A stretch of DNA of 64,000 nucleotides from Straminergon stramineum (GCA_963920665.1 OY987272.1:2485001-2549000), one strand, 5' to 3'; positions 47,943 to 61,600 are shown, counted from the stretch's first letter. Translations and numbers: made by a program. The notes: generated by a model from the sequence alone, not told the origin.

Positions 47943-49100
47943 AATGATTTTCCTTCCAATCCATCCTCATTCTTCATATATATATATTTTGAAAATCATT
48001 AACTACCTTTCATCTCTTCAATCAAGATTAGACGTTCGAAAATAAAAAATGAAATCTCTCCCAAAATCTTCCTCCTTGTGTCAAAGAAAGCATCCACATC
48101 CACATCCATGTCCATCCAAGTGAAGGGTAGTACATCCCCACCACTCCAAGTTGCGATTGGGGATCTAATCAAGGTGACTAATTAAATGAGATTGTCACCA
48201 AAGACCAAGTACTTCCAAATCTAAGGGGCACATCAGAAGTGTGCCACGTGTCCACCAGCCATTGCCCCAAATAAACTTTGTGAATAAATCAGAGTATATT
48301 TATATATATTTATATATAAAACTAAACTTACAGGAATAGTACACAACTGAAGGTGCTCATGTGGGAACTTACTGAAGAGGGAGACAGGGAAGTGGAATTG
48401 CCAGAGAGAGTACTTGTCATGAGTAAAATAAAGAGAAATCAACTGCCTGAAGCCCACGGCAAGTGAGGGGCAAGGCACTCCTCAGACAGACAAACAAACA
48501 AACAAACAAACATAATTATTGTCTAACGTACACCCAATTGTTTGGGAAGTTTTTGGAGCTGCCCCGGTAATTTGCCTCCTCTTTGGAGAAGGAGACATTG
48601 GGTGTTTTTTAGTTCCATGGGCACGGGTTGCATCTTTTCCTTATATCAAACGGTCTTCCAGTTCGTTTCCTCCAGTATCAAATTCTCACTGGTCACTTTC
48701 CTTTATGCAACTTCAGATTATGCGAAGGCTGCAATCCTCCTCTTTCAAAGATATGCTGGGGTTTGACCTATTGGTTCCAAAATTGAATCATTTTTGGCAA
48801 AGTACCTTGCTGATAGGTCTCGTGCATCCATTTAGGGTTAACTATAGAAAGATGTGATTTCTATCACCAAGGTTAGTAGTAATTTTTTTATTATTAGATT
48901 TTGGGATGGATTCTAGGATGGATAAATGATTGAAATTGATTCACAAGACTATCTTACATTCTTTTCATCCACTTTACCAAGTACTATATTGATCAAGATT
49001 TACTATTTATAAAACTTAACCCTAAAATACATTTCAATAGACCATTTCCCACACTTTTCATCCATATTTACGAGTGTCATCCAGAGATTCATGATTTATT
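47943..49100. other. Intergenic sequence upstream of LOG
   Basis: Contains a short (CAAA)n run at 48489-48511. An open frame of 112 codons at 48519-48857 has no family resemblance and no supporting signals. No gene recognised. Confidence 0.4.
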
Positions 49101-49761
49101 ATTTACGAAACGATGGAAATCCCACATACGATTCAATAACCCATTTTCCGCGCTTTTCATCCATTTTGCCGCGTGTCATACCGGCCCCTCCAAATGCCCT
49201 CTCTCCCCCCTCAGAGTAGCGAGTCGCGTCGGTGACAAAACCTCCGTTCATCCGTCCGTTCCCCCCCAAAGCGGCCCAGCTGAAGCGAAAGTGCGAAGCC
49301 CAAGTTGCCCAACTGCAAGGCGGGCAACGCTGTCCGCCAGTTCGTCGTTTCTCTATTCTTGGCAACGCCGCCTCCCAATCCGATCCCGCCCGTCTCTCCC
49401 AAATCGATGCACATTTCATGCCTGCCAGTCTGCGACATTCACTCCTTGCTTGCAGTGCGTGCTTGCTTGGATTTCCCCTCATCATTCCGTTCCATCCCAT
49501 TCTCGATTTTTATCATATCTTATATGTACCCACTTTCACACCTTGCCTCCCGCCGTCCAACATTCCTCTCTCCACGCCGTTCCCTGCATCAAGTCCTCGT
49601 GATCATTCTATTCTTTCCGGAATCAATCGATCAATCAATGGGTTCCCTGGCTTCGATGCTCCTCACACCGACCTGAAAAACCAACCACCCAACTCCCACA
49701 TGTACGTGTAGGATACATATTCGCGAACATTCGGGATCCCGAGGGAGGTTGTTACGTACCC
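49101..49761 (+). promoter_or_regulatory. GC-rich upstream region of LOG (promoter and 5' UTR inferred)
   Basis: The composition rises in G and C from about 49120. Several overlapping open frames of 90-160 codons occur on both strands, but they are low-complexity and shift frame freely, so I read the segment as promoter and 5' leader. The functional assignment rests on position only. Confidence 0.45.
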
Positions 49762-52700
49762 ATGAAGGTTGCAGTGGCGCGGTCGTCGATGGGGAAGCAG
49801 CAATTGCACGAGATGGAGTCCGAGATGGAGCCATGCAGGAAGCTGCTTCGTTCTGACGACGACGACGTCGACGGAAACAAACAATTACAAGACCCAATTG
49901 CCCTTCCATTGAAGCGGTTCAACAGGATTTGCGTCTTCTGTGGGAGCAGTCGCGGCAAGAAAGGCATCTTCAGCGACGTCGCCTTCAGTCTGGGCCAAGA
50001 ATTGGTCAGTATGTGCATTTTCATTCCACAAGCCGAAGCTCACTCCGTCATAAGAAATTGTAATAGAAGGTTGGGATGGAATCAATGCGGGCCGGGAGCT
50101 TCTACTTATTCACGAACGTTACTTGTGTTGCGGGTTTGTTTTCTTGCAATTGCGTGTACACGCTCCTAAATGGGCGCGCGCGGCTTACAGACTGCAGTGG
50201 AATGAATGAAATCAGTAATTGATTGCTACATATCGATCATGACTCATGAGTCGTGGACTGTGAGGCTGGTTTGTTCATGAATCGTCCCAGTTGTGGAACG
50301 CGAATCTTCTAAAGGAAAGAACTCGTGATTGTCTGAAAGACTGAAACTCGGATAACTAACCCTGATAGGTTTGGAAAGTCCAATTTTGGACGTGGCATGG
50401 TGTTCTTTGGTGTGTTTGACATAACAGAAGGTACTGTACATGAATTGAGGTAGGCGGTAGTAGCAGAAGTTTGTACAGTATTCATGCTGAGCCTTTAATG
50501 GTCACCCATGAGAGGTGTGATACATTGTCAGTGTAGGTTTTCTGACAGTGTACCCTCGCGGTGGCTTATTGATCAAGTACCCCCGACATCTGGATTTAAA
50601 GCTCGCACTGACTCTTTAATGTTTGGGGAGACGTACACAAGGCTGGCGAGTACCGTATTTGAAGTCTCTACGTGTCATTCGTGTCGGAGGAGTCTTAATA
50701 GGTCATACGTGCCGATGAGTTTCTTTTGTCAGGAGTTGGAATATTTCTTGCTTGAATGAAAGTTAGGTTGAAAACTTGAGATCATGACTGAACAGACAGG
50801 TTTGGAGTGATTTGGATTCCTGGCTTGTGAGCTTGAATTGGGTTTTGGGGATGCAGGTGAGCAGGGGAATTGATTTGGTGTACGGTGGAGGCGGAAATGG
50901 TCTCATGGGCCAAGTAGCGCAAACGGTTCACGATGGAGGCGGGCATGTTATAGGGTATTTTTATGCTCCAATGAATTCCTTTAATTTCCCACACTTTTTA
51001 ACTTACATATTTTGTTACGCTGTTTCAGGTTTGGAGAGAATCTCAATTAAATTGGGAATTATCCTATTGCTAGAAACGGGTTTTGCCTTTGATAATTTGG
51101 AGGAATTTGTTGTATTCCATTTTCCTCTGATTTTGCAACTTTCAGGCCTTTCTTAGATCAATCGGTGATAGAAACTGGTGGGAGTTCCAAGGATTGGGAA
51201 TGCTCTGTTTGAGAATTTGACAGGAATGGTGTCTGAATTGGTGAATGTCCTTGGGTGGTTGGCAGTGTAATACCCACAGCGTTGATCGGTCAAGAGGTCA
51301 GTTAATTTTCTTCTGAACTCTTTTTGGAAAACCTGGACACAGCACTCGTGGGAATGCATTCATTAAAGAGAACAGTTTGGGGACTGCCAAACATGAGCAG
51401 CGCTACTGCTACTACCTTCGATTTTAAGATTTTAGTTCTGAGGAACTGCCTAATTGAAACATTGCTAAAGTTGTTGAAAGCACTGCCTACTGTTTGATGA
51501 ACATTGTTCTTCTCGCTTTTCCCGCTTATAAGAGGCAGAAATGACTGCCAAGATCTCGGGGTAGCATTCTGGTCTACAAACAATGGGAATACAGTGGAAA
51601 TACAATTGCTGCTTGATCATTCTTTTTGGTGAACTATATATGCTAGAATCACTTCATTGAATTATGCTTCAATCTCTACAATACACAATCTTCCGTTATG
51701 ACTAATGGAACGAAATTGAAGTAAGTAATACATATACTTGTACAAAGATGTAAGCAAATATATTGGTAAAATTCAAAAAGAATAAACGCTTAAAGTGTCT
51801 CCATTTTGCAGATTTCCGGCCAAACAATCGGGAAGTTGGTGGCTGTGAGTGACATGCATCAACGGAAAGCCGAAATGGCTCGTGAAGCTGATGCCTTTAT
51901 TGCTCTCCCAGGTGCACACCTCCCCTCTCGTTTTCAATCTCCAATTTATCAAGCGTAGAATTTGTTAGGAGAATTTTAAGTCACCACTGCTCTATAATGT
52001 TATGCACACATTCATTTCTCAGAAAGGAATCTCAAGCACTTCAAAGTCCATATTCTGGATGACAAACAGAGTGCTTACGGGTGATGTTCTGACCAACAAT
52101 AACTTCTCAATAATCCATCCAAAGTAATGCGTGAATCTATTTAAAAACTTCGTTTATAACCAGTTTGATGAAACTGAGGTATAAACATCAAATGAATCTT
52201 CTTTTGTAACCAATATGATCAAATTGAGGTACATAATGTATAGTACAAGATACAAGCAAAATATGGATTGCAAACGTCCAAAATCCTTATTCTCATTCGG
52301 ATGTTGAAGGTTTAAAATAAAACCAAGTCTTACAACTGCAGGCGGTTATGGAACACTAGAGGAGCTACTAGAAGTTATCACATGGTCCCAACTTGGCATT
52401 CATGAGAAGCCAGTAAGTTTTTTTCTGCCTTTGGTCTTTTTCTAATTTCCATCCTTACTCTCAGACGTCCTGAATGAGCGACAAGGTCTCAAATCTGCGC
52501 AATTATAACAATGAATTCACATACCAGTATTCGTGTTGAGAATTTGTACTAGACTGACAGTGGATGTTTTATGTTTAGGTGGGCTTGCTCAACGTAGATG
52601 GTTACTACAACCCGCTTTTGGCTCTTTTTGACAAAGCTCTCGAGGAAGGATTTCTGAAGTTTCCAGCTCGGAGCATTGTGGTTTCCGCAGGAACTCCAAG

Positions 52701-53134
52701 TGAACTTCTTGATAAGTTGGAGGTATGCATCTGGCTTACACCTAATGGTTATGACACGATTAATTTGTCAAGTTTGTTGATTAATTGGCACAAATCTGAA
52801 GCCAGATATTGTGACACATGTATCTGCACAAAGCTCTTTAAACTGGGACAGTTATAGATTCACATTTCAGGCCGCATATCCTGAAACCTGTACAAAGTAG
52901 GGGAATACCCCACCAATTTACAGAAATTTCTGTTATTAGTGCTCATCAGTTTCTTCGCACTTTGCCTTAGAGATTGTCTCTCTCTCTCTCTTTGATCACA
53001 AGTCTTGTTACAGTTTCATTAATATTGATATGCAGGCATACACACCAATCCAAGATCCCAGGGTCCCAAAGCTTCACTGGGAAGATGCTGAGCGCCTTGT
53101 GTATGGGCCTGCTGTTTCGAATACAGCACAATGA
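49762..53134 (+). CDS. LOG: LONELY GUY family cytokinin riboside 5'-monophosphate phosphoribohydrolase
   Basis: This enzyme cleaves cytokinin nucleotides directly to the active free base and ribose 5-phosphate, usually in the cytosol and nucleus. Seven GT-AG exons join in frame to 261 residues: 49762-50004, 50857-50954, 51266-51296, 51812-51911, 52342-52412, 52579-52722 and 53036-53134. Exon 3 is only 31 bp. The Rossmann-like lysine-decarboxylase fold begins at residue 54 (RICVFCGSS). Then come [13 protein letters not shown] (about 89-101), the substrate-site [10 protein letters not shown] (139-148) and [13 protein letters not shown] (157-169), so the catalytic Arg and Glu are present. WSQLGIH and [13 protein letters not shown] resemble the LOG8-type branch. 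Two oddities: an N-terminal extension of about 50 residues with a DDDDVD run, not seen in typical 210-230-residue LOGs, and ALIGQE at 119-124 where most plant LOGs have ALMPRE or ALMPHE. ATG 49762 is the first in frame; M20 or M22 are alternatives. No lesion seen. Confidence 0.95.
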
Positions 53135-56100
53135 CAATCATTCGGTGCATTTTTTTGCTTATTAATTTCTTATACAGGATGATTTTTTTCTTCAACCTTC
53201 CAAAGAGGTGAGCAGTGGCGCTGTGTGTGTCTCATCAACATGTTATACTGCTGAAGAAGAAGCAGCAGCAAACATTGAGGAAAATATGAATTGCGAATCT
53301 CCCGAAATGAAACCTTTCAGAAGGGGCATACATTGCATTTATAAGCAGACTTTAATTAATGGATGTAGTAATCCAGGAAGCTACAGATTTTAGTAAGCTC
53401 CATAGACAGAGAATCTTGACTGTAGATAACAATGCTCAAGAACATTGATTTTGTAACAAAAACTGCAGCTTGGGTTATTTGGAAAGTGTCTGCCAATTCG
53501 GCATCTGATGAATGTGCCTCGGTCTCATCTTAGTACTCAATTTTGCTTTCATAAATCTTCGGTATTTGTGACCGTCATATGTGATTGATAGCCTGATTGA
53601 CTGTTGGATTCCAAGTCATGTAGTTTTTTTCTTTGGGATGGACTTTTGTGCCGCAAGCTCATGACCAGTTCATGAGTCGTGATTTTTTTTTACTTGCTTA
53701 CAAGACATTCAGCAGCCGCGTTCAGAGTGTGTTCTGCTACATGTTTTCATTTACAACCAGAACATATGCAGATGTTTTGCTGTAATCAACATCAATTTCC
53801 TGAAACTGGCAGATTTCATGACTTTGGCACATTAAATTTAGGGCAACTTAAATTTAGCCATGTTTTGTGATCACTTCAAAGAGGCTACTGTGATACTCAT
53901 TCAAGGGTTAGTAACAAAGAGGATATTATTTGCATTACTTTTCAGAATTTCAACATGCAAATAACTTAGGAGTGATTTTTGGGAGATGTGGAGAGGGTTT
54001 TGGATTCGGAGCCAAATATGTTGGGATCTAATTTTTTTTAATGTAAATATGAATTTCTTATCCAATTTCAAAGTGGGATGTTGCACATCAATGTATATGA
54101 TGATGATAGACAACCCCATCTTCATTAAAGGTAAATAGAAAGGTTGATTGTCATACACAATCAGCCATGCCCTTGCACACAAGTTCAACTAGGTGTATGA
54201 TTGAGGGACAATTTACACTAGGGCCAAACCAAGGACCAGAAGCCTACTCCATGGTACCCCACTTTGTTAGATTTAAGTCATGTAACAATCCAAAGGAAAA
54301 ACTCAAGACAAAATATACTAGTGGCACTTTGCATGATCAAAAGTGGCATAGGCCTTGGTTGCAAAGTGTAAACCCAACATGGACCATGCCTATCTCTCCA
54401 CCAATCCTTGCTTTGATAATTCAAGAGACCTTCGATCAAGCCCTAGTGTAAACCATCCTTTAATAGACGAGTTGTTTGCACATAAGTTCCACCAAGTTCA
54501 TGAATAGATGAATTGTTGATAATAAGAATCAATGTAGACTGAAGATGGGATCAAGTCCTTCCTATTCTATAATACAAACATTGCCAGAAAAACTAGATGA
54601 GGATGTTGACAACATGGTCAATGTAGGAAGTAGGATCAGGTCCTTAATGGTTTTAATATCTTCCTCTTCAATTAACTTTTAAGTTACAAGAAACTTAAAA
54701 TGTACTGTCACAATTTCATCTATCACAATTTTTCTCTATTTTCATCCAAACAATTTTCTATTCATCTATTCTTGATAAACCCTAATGCACATTAGAATTA
54801 GATGATGCAATGCGGTTGTTGTTGCAAAAGTTGCAACATTTATTCTGTAGTAGTTTGGAGCATAGCATTATACAGTCCATCCATCTGACACCCTTGAAAG
54901 TTGGGTACTTGGGTCAATTGAAAAGATCGTGTTCTGATTTTCTACACTAAGTTAAGTTATCCTGTTTTCCCCATTTCCCCCACAAATCCAGGGGGTCTCC
55001 CATTCTAAGTTTGACATTTGAACTCCATACTGCACATTTAAATCATTACAAGCAATAATATGAAAGAAGTTGTTGCATTAAGAAAGGATTTTCCGTAACA
55101 TCACAAACGGCAAATGTAGCAGTGTCCTTCAGTTTCATGTTGAGAAAGCTATTTTATATGCAAAAGATAAATAATTAGCGAAGAAGGCCATTTACAAATG
55201 ACATCAAAAGCTTCTTCATTACATATTCTTCTGTCCCAAGTTCATTGACGAAGAAACACGATGCCATCACTGTATCTTTCCCCAATTTTTACCTGTAACT
55301 TGTTCAATTTTGAGCATCGCACAACTGCAAAACTTATTTGAAGCTGGCTTCATATCACAAACTGGGGTAGCCTTCTGCCTTGCTGATCAATGTCATGAAC
55401 GTTATGTTTTCAAATACCCACAAAACAACACAAAAAATTTTGCTGCCAAACTGCTACTTTCGTTTTGCATCTGTAACCCTAAAATAAAATTGAGCCTGGT
55501 GTTGGTTGATGAATGCTTGTTGAATTAATTCTCCACGGTTCTTCGCCCGGAAATCCTCGCAGTCAAAGATTTGTGAACGACCTTCAACTTCCAAATGATA
55601 ATGGGTGTGTGTACAATCCTCCTATCAAGCGGATGGATTGGTTTAAGCGTAATCCAGACGTTGCCGAAGCAGGAGGAGGATGATGACGATGATGATGATT
55701 CTCATGACTTGGGGGAACAAATTTGTCGCGAAAAGTCGTGCCTCTTTAGTCACCAAATCCCCCCAAAAAATTCCTCCGCCTCGTGCCCTTCTCTTTGTTC
55801 CAACCAATGAATTCGTGATGCACCGGGAAGAAGAAGAAGAAAGCGCCAGGGCCATAGAACCTCGCGATTTAGGGTTGATGCAAAACAGATTTGAAGCTTG
55901 CTCTCTGGCTTGTGATGCACACACAAAAAATGTGTCGAAGAAATACAAACAGCATTCATACTCCATTTTTTTCATGGTGGATATATATGCGATTTGTGAC
56001 TGAGTCAGATCGACAACCTCGTTGTGGGTTTATAAGGGTTTGATTATTCGTGCAATATGGAAAAGCCCGCCTCTCTTGCAGGAGCTCGATGTAACCGAGA

Positions 56101-56203
56101 TGACATCAATCGGATGGTGAAATAGGCTCAGACACAAGCATGCTTGAAGCTTGAAAGTCAGACACAGTGGAAGAGAAATTGAAGAGAATTGCAGAGCGAA
56201 ATT
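53135..56203. other. Intergenic region between LOG and the FTSH4-like locus
   Basis: The first few hundred bases presumably hold the LOG 3' UTR. From about 55540 to 56200 the sequence is GC-richer, with a GAT/GAC repeat at 55675-55702 (ATGATGACGATGATGATG). This is probably the upstream region of the FTSH4-like locus. A 110-codon minus-strand frame at 55643-55975 reads through the repeat as poly-isoleucine, and I do not accept it as a gene. Confidence 0.45.
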
Positions 56204-56441
56204 ATGGCGTGGAGGCTTCTCTTTGAACAGGTACTTACACTCAACCGTCTGGAATTGCGCATTGCCTCAGATACTACTGAGTTAGCAACTTCAAATTGCA
56301 ATGAATTGTCGCACTCATGTGGAGGAAGAATGCTCACTTGTTGCGCTTCTCACACTCGAGGTGTTCATTGCGAATGTCAGATGAAATAATTGGATGATAT
56401 TTCTCCAAGATGATATTTCTCCAAGATGATCATCAAGAAAC

Positions 56442-56683
56442 TAACCCCCCATTGCATCAGTATTGTTGCAATGGTTGAGCAGTCTGATATTGAAATTGGA
56501 CTGTTGCAGTACTTCAATAGAATTGCAATAGTATTGGATTTGTACATTTTCAATATACCTACTAAAAAAGTACTGAAATGTATTATTGCAATACTATTTG
56601 TAGTATTGCAATAGTCCAATTTCAATATTGGATTGTTCAACTACTGCAACAGTACTACAACCATATTGATGCAATGGGGTTTT
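56442..56683. mobile_element. Foldback MITE Q with long terminal inverted repeats
   Basis: Lies in the first intron of the FTSH4-like locus. The ends CCCCATTGCATCAGTATTG and CAATATTGATGCAATGGGG lead into inverted repeats of about 85 bp with scattered mismatches (shared words 'ATTGAAATTGGACT' and 'GTTGCAGTA'). The flanks CTAA and TTTT may be a worn TTAA, which would link it to the TTAA elements; this is uncertain. Confidence 0.75.
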
Positions 56684-56749
56684 TTTTCCTGATGAGTGAT
56701 ATCGTGATGGATTTTGTGATAGGAGTCGTGACAAGGTTGTGACTTAATG

Positions 56750-56857
56750 TAATGGATATCCAACAAGTTGAACAACTCTGTCATATTGTGTATGCATATG
56801 TTGTAATAGATATCCAACAAGTCGAACAAATTTGTCATGTTGTGTATGCATATAATT
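56750..56857. repeat. Two-copy 54-bp tandem repeat
   Basis: Copies at 56750-56803 and 56804-56857. Both contain 'GATATCCAACAAGT.GAACAA' and 'TGTCAT.TTGTGTATGCATAT'. They lie in intron 1 of the FTSH4-like locus. Confidence 0.85.
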
Positions 56858-58673
56858 AGAATTTTTTGCAAGTCAAGGTGTAAATGAATGTAATGAGAGA
56901 TGATTTGTCTTTGAGTGAATGCAAGTAGAGAGGGTTGAGTGTAATAGAAGAAAATCTCACAATTGAATCTCTATTTAGGAATGTTTGCTCTATTTTAAGG
57001 TAGAATGAGCTACTTTTAAGCAAGTTTTTTTACATCCATGATTGTGTGGAAGTGAGGTTTACTTCTCGATCACTTAAGAAATCTACAATTGAGTGTAGTT
57101 GAAGTCTAAGAATGAATATTTTATGCAAAAATTGTAAGGGTTCTATGTTTAATTAATTAATTTCTAAACATGGCCCCTAGTTTCAACATTCTAATGTTGA
57201 AGATTTTGCACTCTATACAAGTATGCATATATTTATGATTTGTTTTTATCAAGGCACAACTCTTGATAGATGCTTGGTTTTAGCTCATCTTACATTCTAG
57301 ACTTGTTTGTTAGAAAATGAAATTAAACTAGTCATGAATCACTAAGCTATAAAATTGTGGTATTTGTGGTGACGATTATAGGGAAGCCATGTTGCTTGAC
57401 AAATGGCCTCAATGCACAAACTAGGAGGGGTTGGAGGTCTTGGACAATATTTCAAAGCATCACTAGTTCAACAAATAGGCTTGCGAGCATGGCAACCTAG
57501 CTTTGAAGGTACATTGAATATTGTAATTCAATTTTTGTATCCTTTACCAACCTCTCATAAGATAGAACTCCTAACCAACATTCTTGTTCTTAGTAATTGT
57601 ATTTTAAATATGAGTATATTTTTAGTTTAAAAAATTAGATTTCTGTTACAGTTCCTATAGAATCCCAAATTGTTGGTGTATGAGTTATTTAGATCAACCT
57701 TGAATGTTTTGTGAATATTTTAAATTATTCTAAGTTAAGTTCTTTCATTGCCATTTGAATTTGATTATCTATTGTGTACTTTTATAATGACTAGATTCTT
57801 TATATTCATTTATTGTTTTGGTTTTAATTTATTAAAAAAAAAGTAGTCTAATGGATTCAAAAGACATTTATATTAGTAAAAAATTCCTTCTTAATTGAAG
57901 TATAAGTATCTCTGTAGATTTTTTGTATACATTGTACAATATTTCACATATGTTCATACATTGTTTTGCTCAAGGTAGTCAAAGAAGACAAATGTCATCC
58001 TACTCCAACTACATGCGTAGATTGGAACAATTGGATCGGGAAGTAGCAAATAAGTTTGATTTAGATGAAAAACAAGCTGCAATTCTTAAAGAATTGAATA
58101 AAGTAAATCCTGAAGGTGTTGTACGTTGGTTTGAGAGTCGGCCTATGGGGACACAAAGTTCAATTGCTCTTACAGAATATGTCAAGGCTTTGGTGAAAGT
58201 TGATCGATTGGATGAAAGTGCCTTGTTAAAGACATTGCACCCAGGTTTACACATTATTTTTTCTACCTAAAAAATGGCGTCTTTAAATTAAAATAAATAT
58301 TGAAGAATGAAAAGTTAATTTTTAAATACCATACTCAACACTAAATGAAATAAATATTAGGCAAGTTAAGTGCCAAAGTTGTTGGTAATGTATAGTATTT
58401 GAATGCTAAGTAGAAAATTTAATATCAAAATGCCTAGAAATTTATTGATTTTGTTTTTTTTGTAATTTCAATATGAATTTTATTTATTTATTTAGAACAT
58501 CAAATATATTATAATTTCATTTATAATATTTAGAGACCCTTAACTAGGAAAAAAAATATAAGAAATTCAATGTTATTAGAATTTCTTTTTAATTTCAAAT
58601 TCAAAAGCATATTCTCACAAAATGAATGTATTTAATTAATTCAAATCACTCATCAATCTGCCAAATTACATTT

Positions 58674-58694
58674 ATATATATATATATATATATA
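58674..58694. repeat. (TA)n microsatellite in an intron
   Basis: About ten TA units in the intron between the third and fourth exons of the FTSH4-like locus. Confidence 0.9.
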
Positions 58695-61600
58695 ATGTGT
58701 GTATGTGCTCTATTTTAACAATTTTGAGGATTGGATACAATACAAAATGATTTTTTTCTTCTAATGAAGCTTATACAAATTTTCATTGTTGTGTCTTCAT
58801 CAAAAACAAAAAAATGAGTGTAGTTGTATAGCCCACTTTTATTTCAACATTATTTTAGTACATGTAGGGGAAATATAATTGAGGGCATTGATTCTAATGA
58901 AAGTAGAGCAAAGTGTTTGATTAAAAATATTTGAATTAGTATTAGAACTAATTAAATCTAGCAACAAAATCTTTCTTATTTTAACTTTGTCCTCATCCTA
59001 ATTTAATCAATTGCATAAGGTAGAAGATCTTATTGTTGAGCTTTTTGTACTTAATATATTCTATTTCCCATATAATTATTTTGTGTACAAGATTATTTAG
59101 AAATTTCTGAAGCAAAAATAAAAAATTTACAAGTATAATTTTTAGGAGCTACAAATTCAACAACAAATGTAGTGGCAAAAGGAGAATCACTTGACAATAC
59201 AACTTCAACAACAATCCAAGGTCATTCAATACCATCATCTGGGGGAAGTTTTGTAGGAAGCATTGGGATGATGACAAAAGATGGACAATTAGGAACAGCC
59301 AGTGCACCAATTCACATGGTCTCGTGTGAAGGGAGCCTCAAAGTACAAGCATGGCGAACTTTACGTACACTTGCTTTAGGATTCCTCCTCCTCTCAGGTG
59401 TTGGTGCTTTGATTGAAGATCACGGCATTACCAAAGGTGCAGTTGTATTAAAAAAAATATTGTAGGTGCCTTCATTTCCATTATTTTATGATTTATACTT
59501 AAAGATATTTAAGTACAAAAACTCACACATCAAAGTATAATGTGATAGGTTTGGGTCTAAATGAAGAGATTCAACCTAGCTTTGAATCAACAACAAAATT
59601 TCTTGATGTCAAAGGTGTTGATGAAGCGAAAACTAAATTAGAGGAAATTGTTCATTATTTAAGGGATCCTAAGGTATTTAATATAATAAACTCTTAGAAC
59701 ACATAGCTTTAGAAGTGTAAAAAACGATTTTTGTATTAGAAAAATTTATATGACAAACACAACAACATTATTACACTTCAATCATTGTCAAACAAATAGG
59801 ATCTTTATGATAAATGTGGCATACATAAAATCTTTTGCGCCTATATAAAAATCATTGTATACCAATATATTCTTAAAATAATAAATAATAAAATAATAAC
59901 CTATTTTAAAATATTGATTCAGCGATTCACAAGGTTAGGTGGTAAACTACCAAAAGGTGTACTCTTAATAGGGCCTCCAGGCACTAGTAAAACCATGTTA
60001 GCTCGAGCAATTGCAGGAGAGGCTGGAGTTCCTTTCTTCTATTGTAGTGGAAGTGAATTTGAAGAGATGTTTGTTGGTGTTGGAGCTCGTCGAGTTCGTG
60101 ATCTCTTTTCAGCTGCAAAGAAAAAGTTATATACTTTAGGCTCTTTCTTTACTAAATTTCTTGATAACTAAAATAAAGCCTGTACATATAAGATGTATTA
60201 TAAAGTGAACAATCATTAATGTTTAAAAACTAAATGAATTGTAGATCACCATGCATCATTTTTATGGATGAGATTGATGCAATTGGAGGTAGTCGGAATC
60301 CGAAAGACCAACAATACATGAAAATGGCTCTGCACCAACTACTAGTTGAATTAGATGGATTCAAACAAAATGAAGGCATCATAGTCATTGCGGCTACTAA
60401 TTTTCCTGAATCTTTAGATAAAGCTTTGGTAAGGCCAGGTCGATTTGATCGCCATGTAGTTGTCCCAAATCCTGATGTTGAAGGCCAAAGACAAATTTTA
60501 GAATCTCATATGCTCAAGGTTTGCTAAATGTGTATATATATGAAGAATACACATAGAATTGTATTTGGACATTGAAGTGTTGTAATAATGTGTATACAAC
60601 TATATAATTTTGTAATCAATGTAATTAAATAATCAAGAAATAATAATCTTAATAATTGAAATGACTGAGATGACTTGTCCAACTACATTAGAAGGTCAAA
60701 AAATTTAGAAAGAATTAAGCAACAAAATTTTATTTGAATGGATTTAATTGAATCTTATCATTACTAAGGGTTTTTTAAATAATAGGTTTAAAATGAGTTT
60801 AATGTGAAATTCTTGAGTTTATGACCTTTCAAAAATGAATTGTTATGTAGGTACCAAAAGCCGAAGACGTAGAAATATCAATTATAGCCCAAGGAACACC
60901 AGGATTTTCAGGAGCAGATTTAGCAAACTTAGTAAATGTTGCAGCATTAAAAGCAGCCATGGAAGGTCAAAAAGATGTTAAGATGTTGGACCTTGAATTT
61001 GCAAAAGATAAAATTATGATGGGAAGTGAAAGAAAGTCGGCTATAATTTCTGAAGAATCTAGAAGACTCACAGCATACCATGAAGGTGGTCATGCTCTTG
61101 TAGCCCTTCATACAGATGGAGCATTGCCAGTCCATAAAGCTACAATTGTACCTCGAGGAATGGCTCTTGGAATGGTTTCACAACTTCCTGACAAAGATGA
61201 AACAAGGTTCTCTTGAAAACAAATGCTCGCTCGCCTTGATGTTTGTATGGGAGGTCGTGTTGCTGAAGAACTTGTATTTGGAGAAGGCGAGGTACACTAT
61301 TACATCCTAAAATCATAATTGTACAAGATTTAGCATCCACATAAAATGATATTGAAAGTAAATTTATAACACTCAAGAGGATAATAATATTGAATTCAAC
61401 ATTTGACTGACATTTTTGGAACAATTTGCATAGGTCACATCTGGAGCATCTTCTGATATAATATCAGCAACAAAATTGGCACAAGAAATGGTGACAAAAT
61501 ATGGAATGAGTAAAACAATAGGTGTTGTAGCACACAATTATGAAGATGATGGAAAGTCAATGAGCACTGAGACTCGATTGATGATTGAGAGTGAAGTACG

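Noticed and set aside
49099..49711. Several open frames of 75-160 codons on both strands upstream of LOG
   Set aside because: They overlap in several frames in GC-rich, low-complexity DNA, have no domains, and sit where a promoter and 5' leader are expected.
55643..55975. Minus-strand frame beginning with a transit-peptide-like serine-rich stretch
   Set aside because: It continues into poly-Ile/Leu from the GAT repeat, and no further minus-strand exons are found. I keep only a slight doubt.
57397..61216. U-to-C RNA editing restoring CGA from TGA in the FTSH4-like gene
   Set aside because: That type of editing is known from plant organelles of some lineages, but this is an intron-bearing nuclear locus, and the Walker A change would remain. 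Only cDNA could revive the idea.
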